A stretch of DNA of 64,000 nucleotides from Marisa cornuarietis. Its lineage: Eukaryota > Mollusca > Gastropoda > Architaenioglossa > Ampullariidae. The translations under genes and the position numbers were made by a program. The notes below the pieces were generated by a model that did not search any database, was not told where the DNA came from, and saw only the letters and a list, made by a program, of their open reading frames with translations. This document shows, in pieces, positions 37,501 through 49,788 of this stretch. Each line of letters begins with the position of its first letter. Within the stretch, counting starts at the first letter, position 1. The stretch lies in the NCBI GenBank assembly GCA_004794655.1, contig SMMW01000522.1, positions 930,001 through 994,000 on the forward strand. Reading direction: 5' to 3'.

Positions 37501-39609
37501 TTACAGACGAAAAGGCAAGATGAAGGCTTCAGGAGCACTGACCTCTCACCTGCACGAGGTGATCGACGCAAGCCCATCACCCCCACCCTCGGTGTCCCGA
37601 GAGCCGCAAGTGAGATCGAGATGAGACGAGATTTGACAGGACTACTGGACAATAACTACTCTACCTCTTTGCAGTCACGTGGCGTAATTGTGTCCCTAAG
37701 GCAATGCTCGCCACAAACACGTTGACGCTCCAAAAATAAAAAACCGTTGGGTGGATGTGAAAATATTAGGAAAAGGGTAAAAATGGTGTTTGAAATCAAA
37801 CTTTACGTTAAAATAAATGGGTTATGTACTGCCTGTTCCTTAAGGCAGAATAAAAATGGGTAAGTTTTATCTTTCCATTTTTTAATGAGGCCGGACCTAT
37901 TTTTCTTGGGTTTTTTTAAAATTCTTCTAGAATAAAAATCCATTCTGTCCTTTTCCACAAAAAACTGAGTTAAACTTCACCGTTGTAGTACAGCTCAATT
38001 CTTCATTTCGTATTTACGATGGAGACTTTTGTTTTACAAGAAAACTGTACAGCACCAAATTGGGGAATTTGTAATTTAGATTTCAAAAAAGATTTCTGAA
38101 AGCTCCATGTCAGCATCATTAGGACAAACATTCGTTTCTTTACATCAGGCCATAAAGCATTTCCACCATCGCCAGCGGCGACGTGACACTCGATATACTG
38201 CAGCGATCTGAGGGAACATCAGGACATACGTCTTCGACAGAGAAAAAACGTTAATGAAGTCCTCAGCAGTGAACTTCTTAACGAAGTTGGCCTAAAGTGA
38301 TTTTGATTTTCTTTTTTTAATTCTTGTTAGAAAAATAGTGCAAGTGCACATTTTTTATGATTAAATTACAAAACGTGGTCGAATTTGTTTCTGGACGAAT
38401 AGTAAATGTCACCTATCATACCCTGCAGAAAGTTTTCGCTAAATCTATTTTCGATTTCGGTCAAACGACAAGCTTTAGCTGAGCTTCCGTCTCATTACCT
38501 TCCACCCTTAAGCCCTTTACATGATTGTGCAGCCCATGAATTTCCAACAGCATTGATTTAATCTTCAGTGGAATGGAATAATATGGCAGCGAAAGACTTC
38601 TGGCTAAAATGCTCGATTTTTTTTTCAATGCAACAACAATAGCAACAAAAAATAAATTAATACATGTCCGGAACAGTCCATGAAAAATTCGATCTCGCTT
38701 TACCAAATTACCCATGATGTTAGCTCGGCAATAATTTTCAGGCTTTGTGTTTTGTGAATACCTGTCGAAAGTTTCATTTGTTGCAGATCTTTCAGCGTTG
38801 AAGGTCATAGCAGATGCACGAGAAAAGAGAAGATTTATGACAGGAAGCGAGTTGATCGTAACCCGCGCGTGCGCATCGTTTTATGACAGCGGCAGCATTT
38901 TCAGCCAATGCAAACTCAAAGTAATAAAATTCATCTCGCTGAAGAAGAACAATAACAACAATTCAAAAGGAAAGCAGCCAACGAACAATCTGTTTGTCTG
39001 TGTCCCCCCCCCCCCTCGTTACAAAGCAACTAATCAGTCTGTAATTCCACCTCGCTTCTCTTCATCCCACGCAGTAACTCCACAGTACCATCATCCTTAG
39101 CTTGCAAAACATTTTACTTCATGCAAGTCTTATTGAAAAATTATTTATTTCTGACACCTTCACTGAACACCTCATCACACTCTCCTCAGTCTCCATTACC
39201 TGTGAGACAACGGTGTTATACCAAACGGCATGTTTCGCTCAATTTTCACCTGGAAACTTGCCGCAAACTCAAAAAAATAAAAACAACAGACATAAATTGC
39301 GTCAATGTCGTTGCTAAAAATGCTAAAATTGCTCACAAAGATTCACAAAGCGTGAAAAAACATTTCCATGTTCACGCACGGTTTGTGTGAGACCATAGGC
39401 AATAATGCGAAGACTTAGTTTGCGCAGCGGGTTGTTTTTGAGTTGTGCGGCTTGTAAAGACTTCGTAATGAGACAATCAAGAGTTACGCACGCGCAGAAC
39501 CTAACAATAAACCCACAAGACCCCGTACTGAGCACGAGTTGTCATAAGTACAAACACATCAACGCATGAGCATTCTGAGTCCAAAAAAAATTGACGAAAG
39601 GCTTCGGGG

Positions 39610-39610
<1 letters not shown>
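37501..39610. other. No gene seen
   Basis: AT-rich unique sequence. A C11 run lies at 39005-39015. Frames of 115-117 codons at 38461-38808 (-) and 38747-39100 (+) overlap in opposite directions and show no motif. Confidence 0.55.

Positions 39611-39697
<87 letters not shown>
39611..39697. repeat. (GT)n microsatellite, 87 bp
   Basis: The longest pure dinucleotide tract in the window, about 43 units without an interruption. Confidence 0.98.
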
Positions 39698-39698
<1 letters not shown>

Positions 39699-40385
39699 CC
39701 CCGTGAAAGACCAGCTTGCATTTTTGTGGTCAATAAATATTGAGAACATAACATTAGTCTGTAAATTTCGGTGACTAGCTCCTGGCTCGAAGACCGTTCT
39801 TAAGCGGAGAAAGGTCCAGAAATGTCGGGCTCTAAAAAGTCTTGAAGTCACATTGAGTTGTCAAATGAATTGGCAAACAAGCATGCACTTAGCTCAGAGC
39901 ATTGACAAATGTGCTAATGTCTCGAATGTTGATTAAAAGCCGTTGGTTTCCGGTTCTCTTTTCACACCGTTTTGCCAAACTTTGTCAAACATTCGTCCAG
40001 TTCAGAAGGACATGAGCGCGATCAAGGTTTCAACACAAGTGCAATAAACAGACCGGCTCCGAGATTCTCGGAATGAACGAGACCAAAAATTAATGTAATT
40101 CCAAAGCGAGTTAAGTTTATTTCTCTGTCTGGTCTCTAGGATTAACTACGAGCTTTTTCACAGAGCATCAGATTACTTCCAGTTTATTTTCTCCAAAGAA
40201 CTTTTTTTTTATTTCCTCCAGTACATTATCATAATTTTTCTCCTCAACCATATCTTTGCTATCACTTTCTTCAGCACAGCTTTACGATAATTATTTGTCC
40301 TTAGTATCACATCAGTACTATTAATATCTTTCAGCAACAGATTTAAAATTGTTTTCTGTAAGCATTGAAAATATTTCATTGTACT
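39698..40385. other. No gene seen
   Basis: AT-rich unique sequence leading to the foldback element. Confidence 0.6.
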
Positions 40386-40754
40386 GTTGTATAGGGTGAC
40401 CGGACACTTAATCCCCGACACTTAATCCCCCAGACACTTAATCCCCAGACACTTAATCATCAAAAATGCCCCCAGTGTTATAAATGTTGAAGTTAAGTAT
40501 TATTTTAATTGTTAAACTTACTTTGATGTTTACATGAAAATAATTATTTGAATTTGAATTAAATTTTTCATTCACTTCATAATTAAGTTTTTCATTCACT
40601 TCATAATTAAATTTTTCATTCACTTCATAATTAAATTTTTCATTCACTTCATAATTTCTTGAGTTGAAATTTCATTTTGAGGATTAAGTGTCTAGGGGAT
40701 TAAGTGTCGGGGATTAAGTGTCTGGGGATTAAGTGTCTGGGATTCGTTGTATAG
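40386..40754. mobile_element. Small foldback-type element with 9-bp target duplication
   Basis: GTTGTATAG flanks a 351-bp insertion on both sides (40386-40394 and 40746-40754). The left arm has four GACACTTAATC modules (starts 40403, 40417, 40433, 40448) separated by C-rich linkers. The right arm has four GATTAAGTGTC modules (40682, 40698, 40712, 40727), the reverse complement. The arms can fold into a long stem around an AT-rich centre of about 220 bp. There is no coding capacity, so it would need a transposase in trans. Nine-base duplications and tandem-repeat arms are known for Drosophila FB-type and Mutator-like elements; that relation is an inference. Confidence 0.85.
40565..40664. repeat. 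24-bp tandem repeat inside the foldback element, four units
   Basis: CATTCACTTCATAATTAA starts at 40569, 40593, 40617 and 40641, a strict 24-bp period. The reverse frame reads as an 8-residue repeat (NEKFNYEV), which is a by-product. Confidence 0.93.
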
Positions 40755-41389
40755 TTTGAGATAATGTTCATCGAAGCACCATATCGTTTACAAGTGTTTT
40801 TAGAGTGCTCACAAGAATAATTTTATTGTCCTCAGAGCACCAGATCATGTATAATTATTTTGTCGTATCAAGACAGTACGGTTCGGGACCAGCTTGAAAT
40901 TACCGCAATATTACACTCAATTTGACGAGATCGTGATGCGCTGTAAATGTTTATTGATGGTCACACATCGTTGAACTAGTGGCATGTGTCTAACCTGGCA
41001 AAAGGAAATAAACAACACTTCAGGCGTTTTCACACTTTGTGGGTTTCCGATCGTTTCTGACACAGGGGTTATCTTTCAGGTCATGTTAGACAGCAACATC
41101 TGGTGAGGTGAAAAGCTGTGGTTAGTAGCCCTGTAATGCTAGAAAGTAAAGAATCACTTACTGAGTTTAAAAAAAAACAACAAAGGACAGGTAAAGTTTC
41201 ACAGCGGCTGTACGTAGGCATAAGTCTATGGATGATGAACAAAAACACAAAAAAACAGAAAGAAATTAAAAGTTAAGAAAAAGATGGCAGTGGAAGTGAT
41301 ATGGTGAAACAATTAAAGTTGACGATTGATGAAAAGTATAAAATAGAAAATAAAGGGAAGATATATTTTCCTCTAGCCCTCAAACAGTC
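40755..41389. other. No gene seen
   Basis: Unique AT-rich spacer between the foldback element and the interspersed repeat copy. Confidence 0.6.
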
Positions 41390-41673
41390 GCCCAGGTGGC
41401 GTAGTCATGAAGCGATGGTAAGTAAGTACTCGATCCGGTAAATCAAGGACAAGCGTTTTGTTTCCATTCTTATACCGCGGTGTCCAGTTTCCACGAATGT
41501 TGCTTTACTCCTGGAAACGTAGTCATAAAGCAGCGACAACGATGCCCTTGGGGTCAAGTAACATAAAACAACATCCGTGGGACCAAGACAGTGAATCGTA
41601 ACTTCGGAGACTTTGAGCGCCCATTGTTGCCCACGGACTACGACTTACCCTCGCTCTATGAATACAGCCCCTG
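41390..41673 (+). mobile_element. Interspersed repeat family 1, copy A
   Basis: Starts near CCCAGGTGGCGTAGTCATGA, passes through TTGTTTCC, GCGGTGTCCAG, TTTACTCCTGGAAACGTAG and TCATAAAGCAGCGAC, and ends near ACTACGACTTACCCTCGCTC followed by TACAGCCCC. The copies at 58310 and 59572 show the same blocks in the same order. The GGTGGCGTAGTC start resembles a box A, suggesting a SINE, but no clear box B was found. Confidence 0.7.
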
Positions 41674-42463
41674 ACATTTACCCGCGTAATATCACTATGG
41701 TCTTGCCCACGCCTGGCAGAACAAGCAGCGCGCTGTCACCCGGGGTGCCTTGCGAGCGAACTGATCACTACTGCATGTTACTCTTCTCCTGCCTCGCATC
41801 GTGTCGTATTATTGGCTCGGACTTTTTTTGGCGGAAGATCACAGCCTGTCAGAATTATTTATAACACATTGTAACACGCTCCCCCTCCTACCTCCGTTCT
41901 GTTACCTGGGCTCCATCGTCGGATGGATGCAGTTTCACGTAGTCAAGAAGCAGGTGTACCCCTGAACTCCATCACCCATTGCCCTAGAAAACCCTTCGTA
42001 ACCACAGTTGTGAACGATGCACTAGACAGAGACTATATAGTTTATCGGTTTTTGTCTCTTTTCAACTACTGGGGTCTGTAACTCTTCCTGTCCCTGCCCT
42101 GAAGGTAATGTATCTGCATTTTAGAATTACCGCTCTTGGTGCATAACAGACTCAAGGTGCGACATGATACAGCCTTCATGGTGCGACATGTTTGGCAGTA
42201 AATATTTGTGTCATTGGAACAATCCAAGCACAAGGAAACCCGGGCTGTTTCACTGGTCGATGTCTGCATACAATATCAAACGGAAGTTGGCAAGCGCATC
42301 AATGACCGGAAATACGAGAGGTACGCCAGAGGAGATAAGAAAGAGTATCCTGGGATTGCTGCGCTCTGTAGGATGCCTGGTGTTTCAGGGTGTCTGAGAG
42401 TAGATTGGACGTCTGCTATAAAGCAGGGGGAGATTTCGTTTCGGTTAGCCAGCTGTTTCAGCA

Positions 42464-42465
<2 letters not shown>
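41674..42465. other. No gene seen
   Basis: Unique sequence; frames of 67-83 codons without motifs. Confidence 0.5.

Positions 42466-42528
<63 letters not shown>
42466..42528. repeat. (GT)31 microsatellite
   Basis: Uninterrupted tract. It creates Cys/Val and Thr/His frames on both strands. Confidence 0.97.
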
Positions 42529-42530
<2 letters not shown>

Positions 42531-42563
42531 TTGGCACATTGACACAACACCACGTTCTGGGTA

Positions 42564-42624
42564 CATCATCATCACCACCACCACCACCACCACCACCATC
42601 ACCACCACCACCACCAAAAAAAAA
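42564..42624. repeat. (CAT)n/(ACC)n tract ending in an A run
   Basis: Imperfect CAT/CAC units to 42615 followed by A9. It lies 35 bp from the GT tract, with the unique sequence TTTGGCACATTGACACAACA between. Confidence 0.93.
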
Positions 42625-43841
42625 GAAATTCAGAGAAACACTTTCTTTCGTCTGCTTGGTTTTCATTTTGTACTCATTTTTTACCGAGAAATCTCTCATT
42701 TACGACTTTGTTATAAACGTCCCTGCTTCCGCAAATCAGGCACAGGTTGTGGTAAACAATGATACCACCTGCTACAAAGCAAAGCCCGGCGTAGTAACCA
42801 CTGCAGGCCTCACAAACGCGGACAGAGTTTCGTACAACCAGGGCGTCCAGTTGGCTTCTGCCCTTTGCTAGATGGCGCTGTCAACAACTTGGAAGAAGTC
42901 TTGAGGAACTGGACAGGTCAGGCATCACAAACGAAGCAGCGGTCTCTCAGCTTTTGTCAAGCAAGTAGACATTAGTGGATTTGGTAGAGTGGGAGGTACT
43001 TCCAGGCCCATATGGTATTCGGTGCTATGACCATTCAAACTGGCAATCAGTCTGAGCACGGAGCGTGCGCCTTGCAGACCCGGGATGAAGGTAGCTGTGC
43101 TGTGCCACTTGTAACTGTCCGGGTGGCTTTGTAAATCAATGGACAGTATTTTTCGCTAATTATCCCATAATGTCGTCGGCTGCAGATTGTACGGCACAAC
43201 TAGCAGCTGTCGCAGTCTGCCGTAAAGATTACGTCCTGACTGCAGACTCCGATATCGACAAACTTGGACAATGACAGTCTATACGGACGAGTCATTACCT
43301 TCATATAACCAAGAGTCCACACAAATGATAATTAACCTGACACGCCTAAAATTTATACGGAGAATTATTAACTTGATATATGAGTGTTTGTACTATAAGG
43401 TAGAATCTTTCACAGGGAAGCCGGTGGTCAGAGCCCTGCATCCAAGGCCGGTGACGGGCAGACTTGCCAGTTCGATTTTCGTGTAGCGCAACATGCTTCC
43501 CCTTCAACGTGACCAAGCTGTTCAGGAAGTACTTGACACTACAGAAGGTTAAGTAGATAATGTCAACGATGGGAGTACCTGTGCACTGCTCTCACAAAAA
43601 AAAAAAAATGGTCACGAGATACGTACGGCGTTGCCAATGTCGACACGTGCCACGCACTCGCCAGCGCGCATGCGCACTGCTCTTTTAAGTGCCGCGCAAG
43701 CAAGAATCCTTGTCGCTGGAAAGCCTCCTGTTATTTCCTGAATAACTGGCGTGGCTGTGTGTCTCAAAGGCAAAGAACTGATCTCTAAAGACATACGATG
43801 ATGGGTATTCTTTTCGTAATATATCTAGTGATTGTTCCCTG
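42625..43841. other. No confident gene
   Basis: The plus frame through 42700-42871 (reading NDTTCYKAKPGVVTTAGLT near 42760) has ordinary composition and ends at TAG before ATGGCGCTGTC; I do not recognise it. The rest is unique sequence with an A12 run at 43597-43609. Confidence 0.4.
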
Positions 43842-44054
43842 CTACACATCATTATATGACGTCACATCCAAGCGATGCATAGTTAAAAGACGTCCCCTAC
43901 AAGCTACACATCATTATATGACGTCACCTGCAAGCTACAATCGTTATATGACACCTCCAAGCTACACGTCATTATATGACGTCATCTCCAAGCTAAACAT
44001 CGTTATATGACGTCACATCCGAGCATTACGTCATTATATGACGTCACCTCCAAG
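43842..44054. repeat. 31-bp minisatellite carrying CRE octamers, seven units
   Basis: Units start at 43842, 43873, 43904, 43935, 43962, 43993 and 44024. Six are 31 bp and the fourth is 27 bp. The consensus is CTACACATCATTATATGACG followed by TCACCTCCAAG. Five units keep an intact TGACGTCA (43857, 43919, 43977, 44008 and 44039); unit 2 has AGACGTCC and unit 4 has lost the centre. TGACGTCA is the classical cAMP-response element bound by CREB/ATF factors; whether it acts here is unknown. Confidence 0.93.
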
Positions 44055-44245
44055 CACTGAGACTCGCAGGGGTTTCCTCTATCGCTGTATGTGACTGAAT
44101 GACTGGCCGGTATGATGTTAAGCAAGATAATGAATGTATGACGAGTGTCCATCTTGTCGGCGGTTCGTAATTCGTTTGTTAGTCGGCATGCATTCTAACT
44201 TAAGATGCTTGCTGCCTTTTCTAAGATAAAATAGAGAGAGAGATA
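44055..44245. other. No gene seen
   Basis: Short unique spacer. Confidence 0.5.
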
Positions 44246-44256
44246 GTGTGTGTGTT

Positions 44257-44307
<51 letters not shown>

Positions 44308-44308
44308 G
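44246..44308. repeat. (GT)n microsatellite with GTTT interruptions
   Basis: About 31 steps with two TTT interruptions near the left end, next to a GA run at 44233-44243. Confidence 0.95.
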
Positions 44309-45054
44309 ATGATTTCACAAAATGAAAAGGAGCAGACAGCCCGTAGTGTGCACAAGCTTCACATCTTACTGTCGCTCGATAAACACCAAAGCTCCATGGA
44401 GTTGGAAACATGATCGAATGAACATAAAAATCTTGTAAATTAAATTCAATTTATCACCTGCCGTTCGGAAAGAAGAAGGATAATGTGCTCGGTTCAGCTG
44501 TCCAGGTCTGACATAAAACTCCTTCATGTAAATTCCGAAAGAAACATGTCTTTACGACGTAAGCTAAAAGTGGGAATGATCGAGCAGCTACATTTTCAGA
44601 AAAGGAAAGTTGATAATAGTGCATCAGACGAGAAAAAAAAAGAAGGAAAAAACTTTGCAACGTTCAGAGAGACAGGTACACAAATGTCATTATCTCGACT
44701 AGGTGACTATCGTTAAGATATAAAATAAAAAAAGACAGAAGGGTGGGCAGATGAGCTAGAGAGACAAATAAGAGAGAACAACAAGACCCACAATGACAAA
44801 CAATGAAAAACTACTTTACTAACTCGACTGATTGTGTCAAATGTTTGCAGTAGTAAACAGCTTGCAGAGCTCAGGGAAGGTATGGAGAATCGTTTTAACA
44901 GATGATTACCTTCCAAACGCTTGTGTGCGTCGGTTGAGAGCAGAATAAGTTCTAATAACTACAAACGGTTTTTTTTCTTATTTCTTCGATGTCAGTAGGA
45001 ATCTCAATGGCTTAAGAAAGTTCCAGGTGTCAGACAGCAGCCTGAGAGGCTTTA
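44309..45054. other. No gene seen
   Basis: Unique sequence; the 77-codon frame at 44483-44716 is unrecognised. Confidence 0.5.
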
Positions 45055-45240
45055 CTTTGTTTGTTTGTTTGTTTCTGTTTTTGTTTTTTGTTTGTTTGTT
45101 TTTTTGTTCTTTTTGTTTTGTTCTGTTTTTTTTTGTTCTTTTTGTTTTGTTTTGTTTTTTGGGGATTTTTTGTTTTTTTGTTTTTTGGGGGGGGGGTATT
45201 TTTTTGCTTGTTTTTTGTTGTGGGGTTTTTTTTTTTTTGG
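45055..45240. repeat. T-rich low-complexity tract with G and GGGGG steps
   Basis: TTTG/TTTTG units, including a G9 run near 45187-45195. Similar in structure to 14404-14546. The long Phe- and Lys/Asn-rich frames on both strands derive from it. Confidence 0.9.
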
Positions 45241-45575
45241 AAAAACACGTGACAAAACTCGACCCTTCATTGCAAACGCTGTGTTCAAGCCGGGGCTAGG
45301 CAGCCGACAATTATACTGGACTGTGAGATCCACATGTTCGCAGGAAAAACAATGTACACAGCAATTACAAAACAAACACAAATAGTGCAGAGTCAGCGAA
45401 GAACCTGCAGCGATCCAATCTTCTGCTGAATGTCAATCTATGTTTTGTAATGATTTCGGTATTTTGTATACAGCCTTTACCTCTAGGGGATTTTTAATTA
45501 GAAAACTTCTTCTCCGTTCCTGTTGTGACCTAAACCCTGGAGTGTCTTGATCTGTAGATTGCTTGACTTTTATTC

Positions 45576-45576
<1 letters not shown>

Positions 45577-45646
<70 letters not shown>
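45577..45646. repeat. (GT)35 microsatellite
   Basis: Uninterrupted tract with GT on the plus strand. Confidence 0.98.
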
Positions 45647-45649
<3 letters not shown>

Positions 45650-47925
45650 ATGTGACTATGCTGCCCAGCTCCTCATTAAATGCATGTGCTGTTCTCTTGA
45701 TTCTCAGATGAGAAAAACAAGGGAAGTTCAGTTCTGTCACTAGGGATAAATACAATAATAAGTGTTGTTTTCATGGAGATTAACGAATGCTATAGTCATA
45801 TCTGTGAGACCTTGATAGTCTGTCAGCAAACAAATACATTTGACCAGACCACTCCCACCTTATTAGCATATGAGTGTGCCACTTGTCTTTATTCAAATGA
45901 AAGATGGTGCGGCTCCTGTTTTTTAATTAAAATCGTATTTTCAGACAAAAATAATGACAGTGCAGTAATCATTATAAGATACGAATTAATTAGTCAGATC
46001 TCTTCCTTCTAAGGTTTCTGTCTTTCCCTGTAGAATCGCTGTTTGCCGTGCTAGTCTTTTTTGGTGGTCTGTGTTGAACGTTTGAAAGAATAAAGCTTAT
46101 TTTCTCAAATTGTTTTGGAGGTTTTCTTTAAAAAATCTAAATCGAATCGTTTATAATTTTTTTTTCTTTGAAGACAATGTAGTTTAAAGTGGAGGTCGTC
46201 CGCACTCGACTTCTGATGTGACGTAACATCTTTTCTGTCAACTTGGCAGTTTTAAATTATATGCGTTTTGGCGGTTTTGTTTTAATTTTTGAATGGAATT
46301 ATGTGCACGTATTTTGTAAGGCGGCGGTGGCGATGGTGAGTGTGAAACCGTTGGAATTTTTTAGTTGTTCGACTGCACCCTCAACAATGATGAAGAGTCG
46401 AGCCATCAGGACACTGGTCCCTTCGCTGTCCGAGCAAAACACCATTTGTGGACTTCACAGCATGGACCGGTAGTCACAGTCGCGGGGTCAGAGGTGGATG
46501 TGAAAGTGGAATGAGATGGAATCGCTTTTTGTTATCTCGGCCAATTCAGGCTAGTTCACAAATAGCGCGGCACAACAACAACAACAACTTTCCAAAAGAC
46601 TTATTTAATCATTTTTTGGAAAATCATACTCATGAACGCAATGTGCAATCTCACTTTTCACGTCCGAAGACAGTAAGGTGATCATTTTGTTGACGTTTTT
46701 ATCAGACAAGAGATGTATACTCAATAAAGAGCAGCCAGACACAGAAAACCCATTTATTTTCACATTAATCCGCCTTTGTTGACCTTTCATGGGCAGCACG
46801 CGAGTAAGTCTGTTGCTACGTGTCTCTGTCTATCCTTGCCTCGCTCCCTACAGATTCCCTCCACACAAGTTAGAAAGGACATATAGCTCATAGTGGACAA
46901 GACATACAACAGTCTAAGTGAATGGGACATGTTGTTTAAGAGTATTAAGCGCTCGATGCAGCTGCGATATGCACCGTTCCACGAGAACCGACATGCACGG
47001 TGAAAAATGGCCTTCCAGTCCCTGGTACCTTCTCGCAGCTGGTTTATGAGATGACAGGGACAAACAGAAACAGGGAGCAACCATCGCCATGCGAACGACC
47101 AGCTCAATCGACTCTCCATGGCTCTTCATAAAAGTGCGTTTGGGTTGGCGGTCTTGTGACAGTGACTGGTCTTGTTTTTATTTCTCTCAGTGCCTCCTAT
47201 TTTGTCTCTATTTTTTCCCTCTTTGTCTCCATCTACTTTTCTTCTATCCTCCTATTTCTCAACCCTCCTTATCTTTCTGTTATCTAATCTCTCTCTTTCT
47301 CTCTCTCTCATATCAGATATTTTCATCAAGCCCTATCGCTGCCTTCTTTATCTACTTCCTGCTCTCACTCTGCATTTTATTTTTTCTCCTCCCTCTCCCT
47401 TCTCCCCGCACGCACCTGCATGCGTTTGCGTGAGTATAGATGCTGTCATCAACAACAGAACAAGCAAACACTTCAAGAAGCGCAGCTAAGGGAGGCTGGC
47501 ACTACAAGAGCGACCTGCTTGCCAAACTGCCAGTAATCACGTTGAACAGGTTCAGTCGATCGACCTGCCGCTGCCAAAACAAGCATCTTCCCCCTCCCCA
47601 CCCATAAAAAGAAAACCAAACCTCTAACAATGAAAGACTTGCTTCGTGTTGTTACGCAACGTCTCTTATCTCGGGCTCCAGTAAAAACTTCAGGAGGCTA
47701 GTGACACCAACAATGCCGTCGTTGTCGTCGTCGCTGCTGCTGCTGCTGCTGCTTCCAGTGGTGAGGGCTCGCCGTACAGCAGAGGAGGCTTACATCCTCG
47801 AGGGACTCTAATGCAAAGGTCAAACCCAAAGCGGATGTGACGTAAAAATGTCAGTCAAGCGGTAACACCCCCATCCACTGAGCGCTGAAGCTGTAGAGGT
47901 AGTGATGCGTCGCTGGAAGATACGG
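45647..47925. other. No confident gene
   Basis: Unique sequence. Pyrimidine-rich text at 47160-47420 yields Ser/Leu/Phe-rich frames. A TCG/CTG run at 47718-47752 creates a 32-codon frame at 47713-47811 with a signal-peptide-like start. The reverse frame at 46787-47119 (110 codons) is unrecognised. Confidence 0.45.
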
Positions 47926-48299
47926 GGACAGCTGAACATGTATTTAGGGCAGTCATACTTGGCTAAAACACAGCATGACAGCAAAATATGTACTAGAGGC
48001 AGTCATGCTTTCGATACAAGCTATGCGACTAGCTAAATAGATGCCTCGGACAGTACAGGCCAACAGATAAGGGGTCAGCAAAAAAGACAATTAAGGTGGT
48101 CATCTTTTCTCTGCAAATATGCACTGGCCGTAAATAAATTCTTAAAGTGGTCTTGCGTTGGCGGTAGACATACCGGGTGAGTGGGTCCTGCGTCGGCTTG
48201 TAAAAATACCGGGGAAGGTAGTCCTGATACCAAAGCTGCTGGATGGATATTTCTAAGGTATACTTGCTTTAACGGAATAGATACCGGGATAGTAAAACA
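47926..48299. repeat. Decayed tandem repeat, about 35-50 bp period
   Basis: ATACCGGG.. followed by GGTAGTCCTG- or GTGGTCTTGC-like text recurs (ACATACCGGGTGAGTGGGTC, AATACCGGGGAAGGTAGTCC, AGATACCGGGATAG), with weaker relatives to the left such as GGGCAGTCATACTTGGCTAA and GAGGCAGTCATGCTTTCGAT. The period is irregular, so this is an old array or a cluster of related words. Confidence 0.45.
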
Positions 48300-49039
48300 G
48301 TTAACTAAAACACGAGATATGATTTTGTCAGGTTGACACAGATGTTAACGTCGTTAACAGAGACCACAGTGCAGCATAGAGGGAAAAAAGGCATGATTCG
48401 CCGACAGATATATGTGGACGGATGAACGGACCTGAGCATGTCTGCATGCAGGCTACTAGGCGGGTGTGAAAGCATACTTGAATCTGTAACTGTTGACAGC
48501 CAATGTTCTCCACAATTCATTTCATTGTCATGGTGTCTGCTTAGTGCAGAAGTCATTGACTTCAGCGAGTCAGTATGTCAGCCACGAAACTGAGAGTTTG
48601 GACTGTTGCCGAAATATCTCACGTGACGCACCTGAAAGCTGTTTGAAATGTTGAAATGTAGAATGGCGCGCCGTCCTGAGACACTCTAAGCACGCAGCCT
48701 CCACCATCTGGACTTCCACGGTGCTGACTAACGTCTGTGATAACCCCAGAATAGCCGCTGCCAAGCAGGACAGCTCGTGGGATAACAACGATGACGAAAA
48801 TTACTGCAGACGAGAGAAAAAAATGCTGGTTTTGTACACATTTTTCCGTAGCGGTTGTTTTCTAGGACTTTGTGCGGGAAGAGGGTAACAATTTAGCGGA
48901 GGTCTAAATACACTCAATGATCTGACTTAAATAACGATTTCTTATTTTATTATAAATCTGTCAATGTACTTTGTTACTATGATTTTGTTATAGTAATTCT
49001 ACTTTGGGTGCCAATATCACGTTAATATCTCTTACTGTC
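48300..49039. other. No gene seen
   Basis: Unique sequence; reverse frames of 61-83 codons without motifs. Confidence 0.5.
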
Positions 49040-49445
49040 AGAGTATAGAGTGGGTTGGGCGTCCTGTCAGTACACTTGTGTTCAAAGGCTGCTCTGGATC
49101 TCGAACAGAGAACACAAAACTAATGACTTTGTACTAAGCACAGTATACTCGTAGGACACCAGGAACCTCTACTTGCAGCAGTCAAGCAACGTCTGGTGTG
49201 GTCATGTGACCTGGCTCGACACCCTGTCGAAGACTGTTCTTCAAGGTACCTTGGAGGGTGGTAGACACCGTGGTGGAGAGACAAAAAATTACATGCTTAC
49301 AAGCGTGAATAAATGGACAGGTCGTCCTGTGCACGACCTGCTCACGATCCCTCAAAACAGGCATGAGAGGAGAGGCTGCCTCATCCATCCATGCGCCTCA
49401 ACCCCAACGACCTGCACCAGTCAAGGGACAAATGAATATTGAAAT
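49040..49445 (+). mobile_element. RTE-clade LINE 3' fragment
   Basis: C-terminal RTE text in plus frames: REHKTNDFVLS near 49105-49140, CGHVTWLDTLSKTVLQGTL near 49198-49255, EGGRHRGGETKNYMLTS, then WTGRPVHDLL near 49313-49345 and a Cys/His-poor tail ending QGTNEY at 49440. This matches the region downstream of the RT domain in the elements at 1022 and 36385. It is 5'-truncated, as is usual for LINE insertions, with one frame change near 49150. Confidence 0.85.
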
Positions 49446-49720
49446 CCCATCAACATTACGAGTTCCTTTAAATATCAGCTTCCAGCAACGATGGTTTAAC
49501 GATTCATCTGCCCGGGGTGTAGCAGGCCATGCGGGTTTTTTAAATTCTGTATTGCACTGAACAATCGCTATGTGTCGTGCTAGCGATGATCTCTCTCTTG
49601 CGGGGGATCAAGTGGTGTATAGAAGTGACCTCTCCTTCCTTTGCATCCCTGTTATTATTGGGATAGGAAATAATCACTTTCGTATATATCTGTTTTCATT
49701 CTTTTTAGCCTTTTATCTCT
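49446..49720. other. No gene seen
   Basis: Unique spacer. Confidence 0.5.
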
Positions 49721-49788
49721 CACACTCACTCACTCACTCATTCACTCACTCACTCACTCACTCACTCACTCACTCACTCACTCACTCT
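49721..49788. repeat. (ACTC)n microsatellite, about 17 units
   Basis: CACTCACTCACT tract with one ATTC variant near 49740. Gives the HSLT repeat in the plus frame. Confidence 0.96.
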
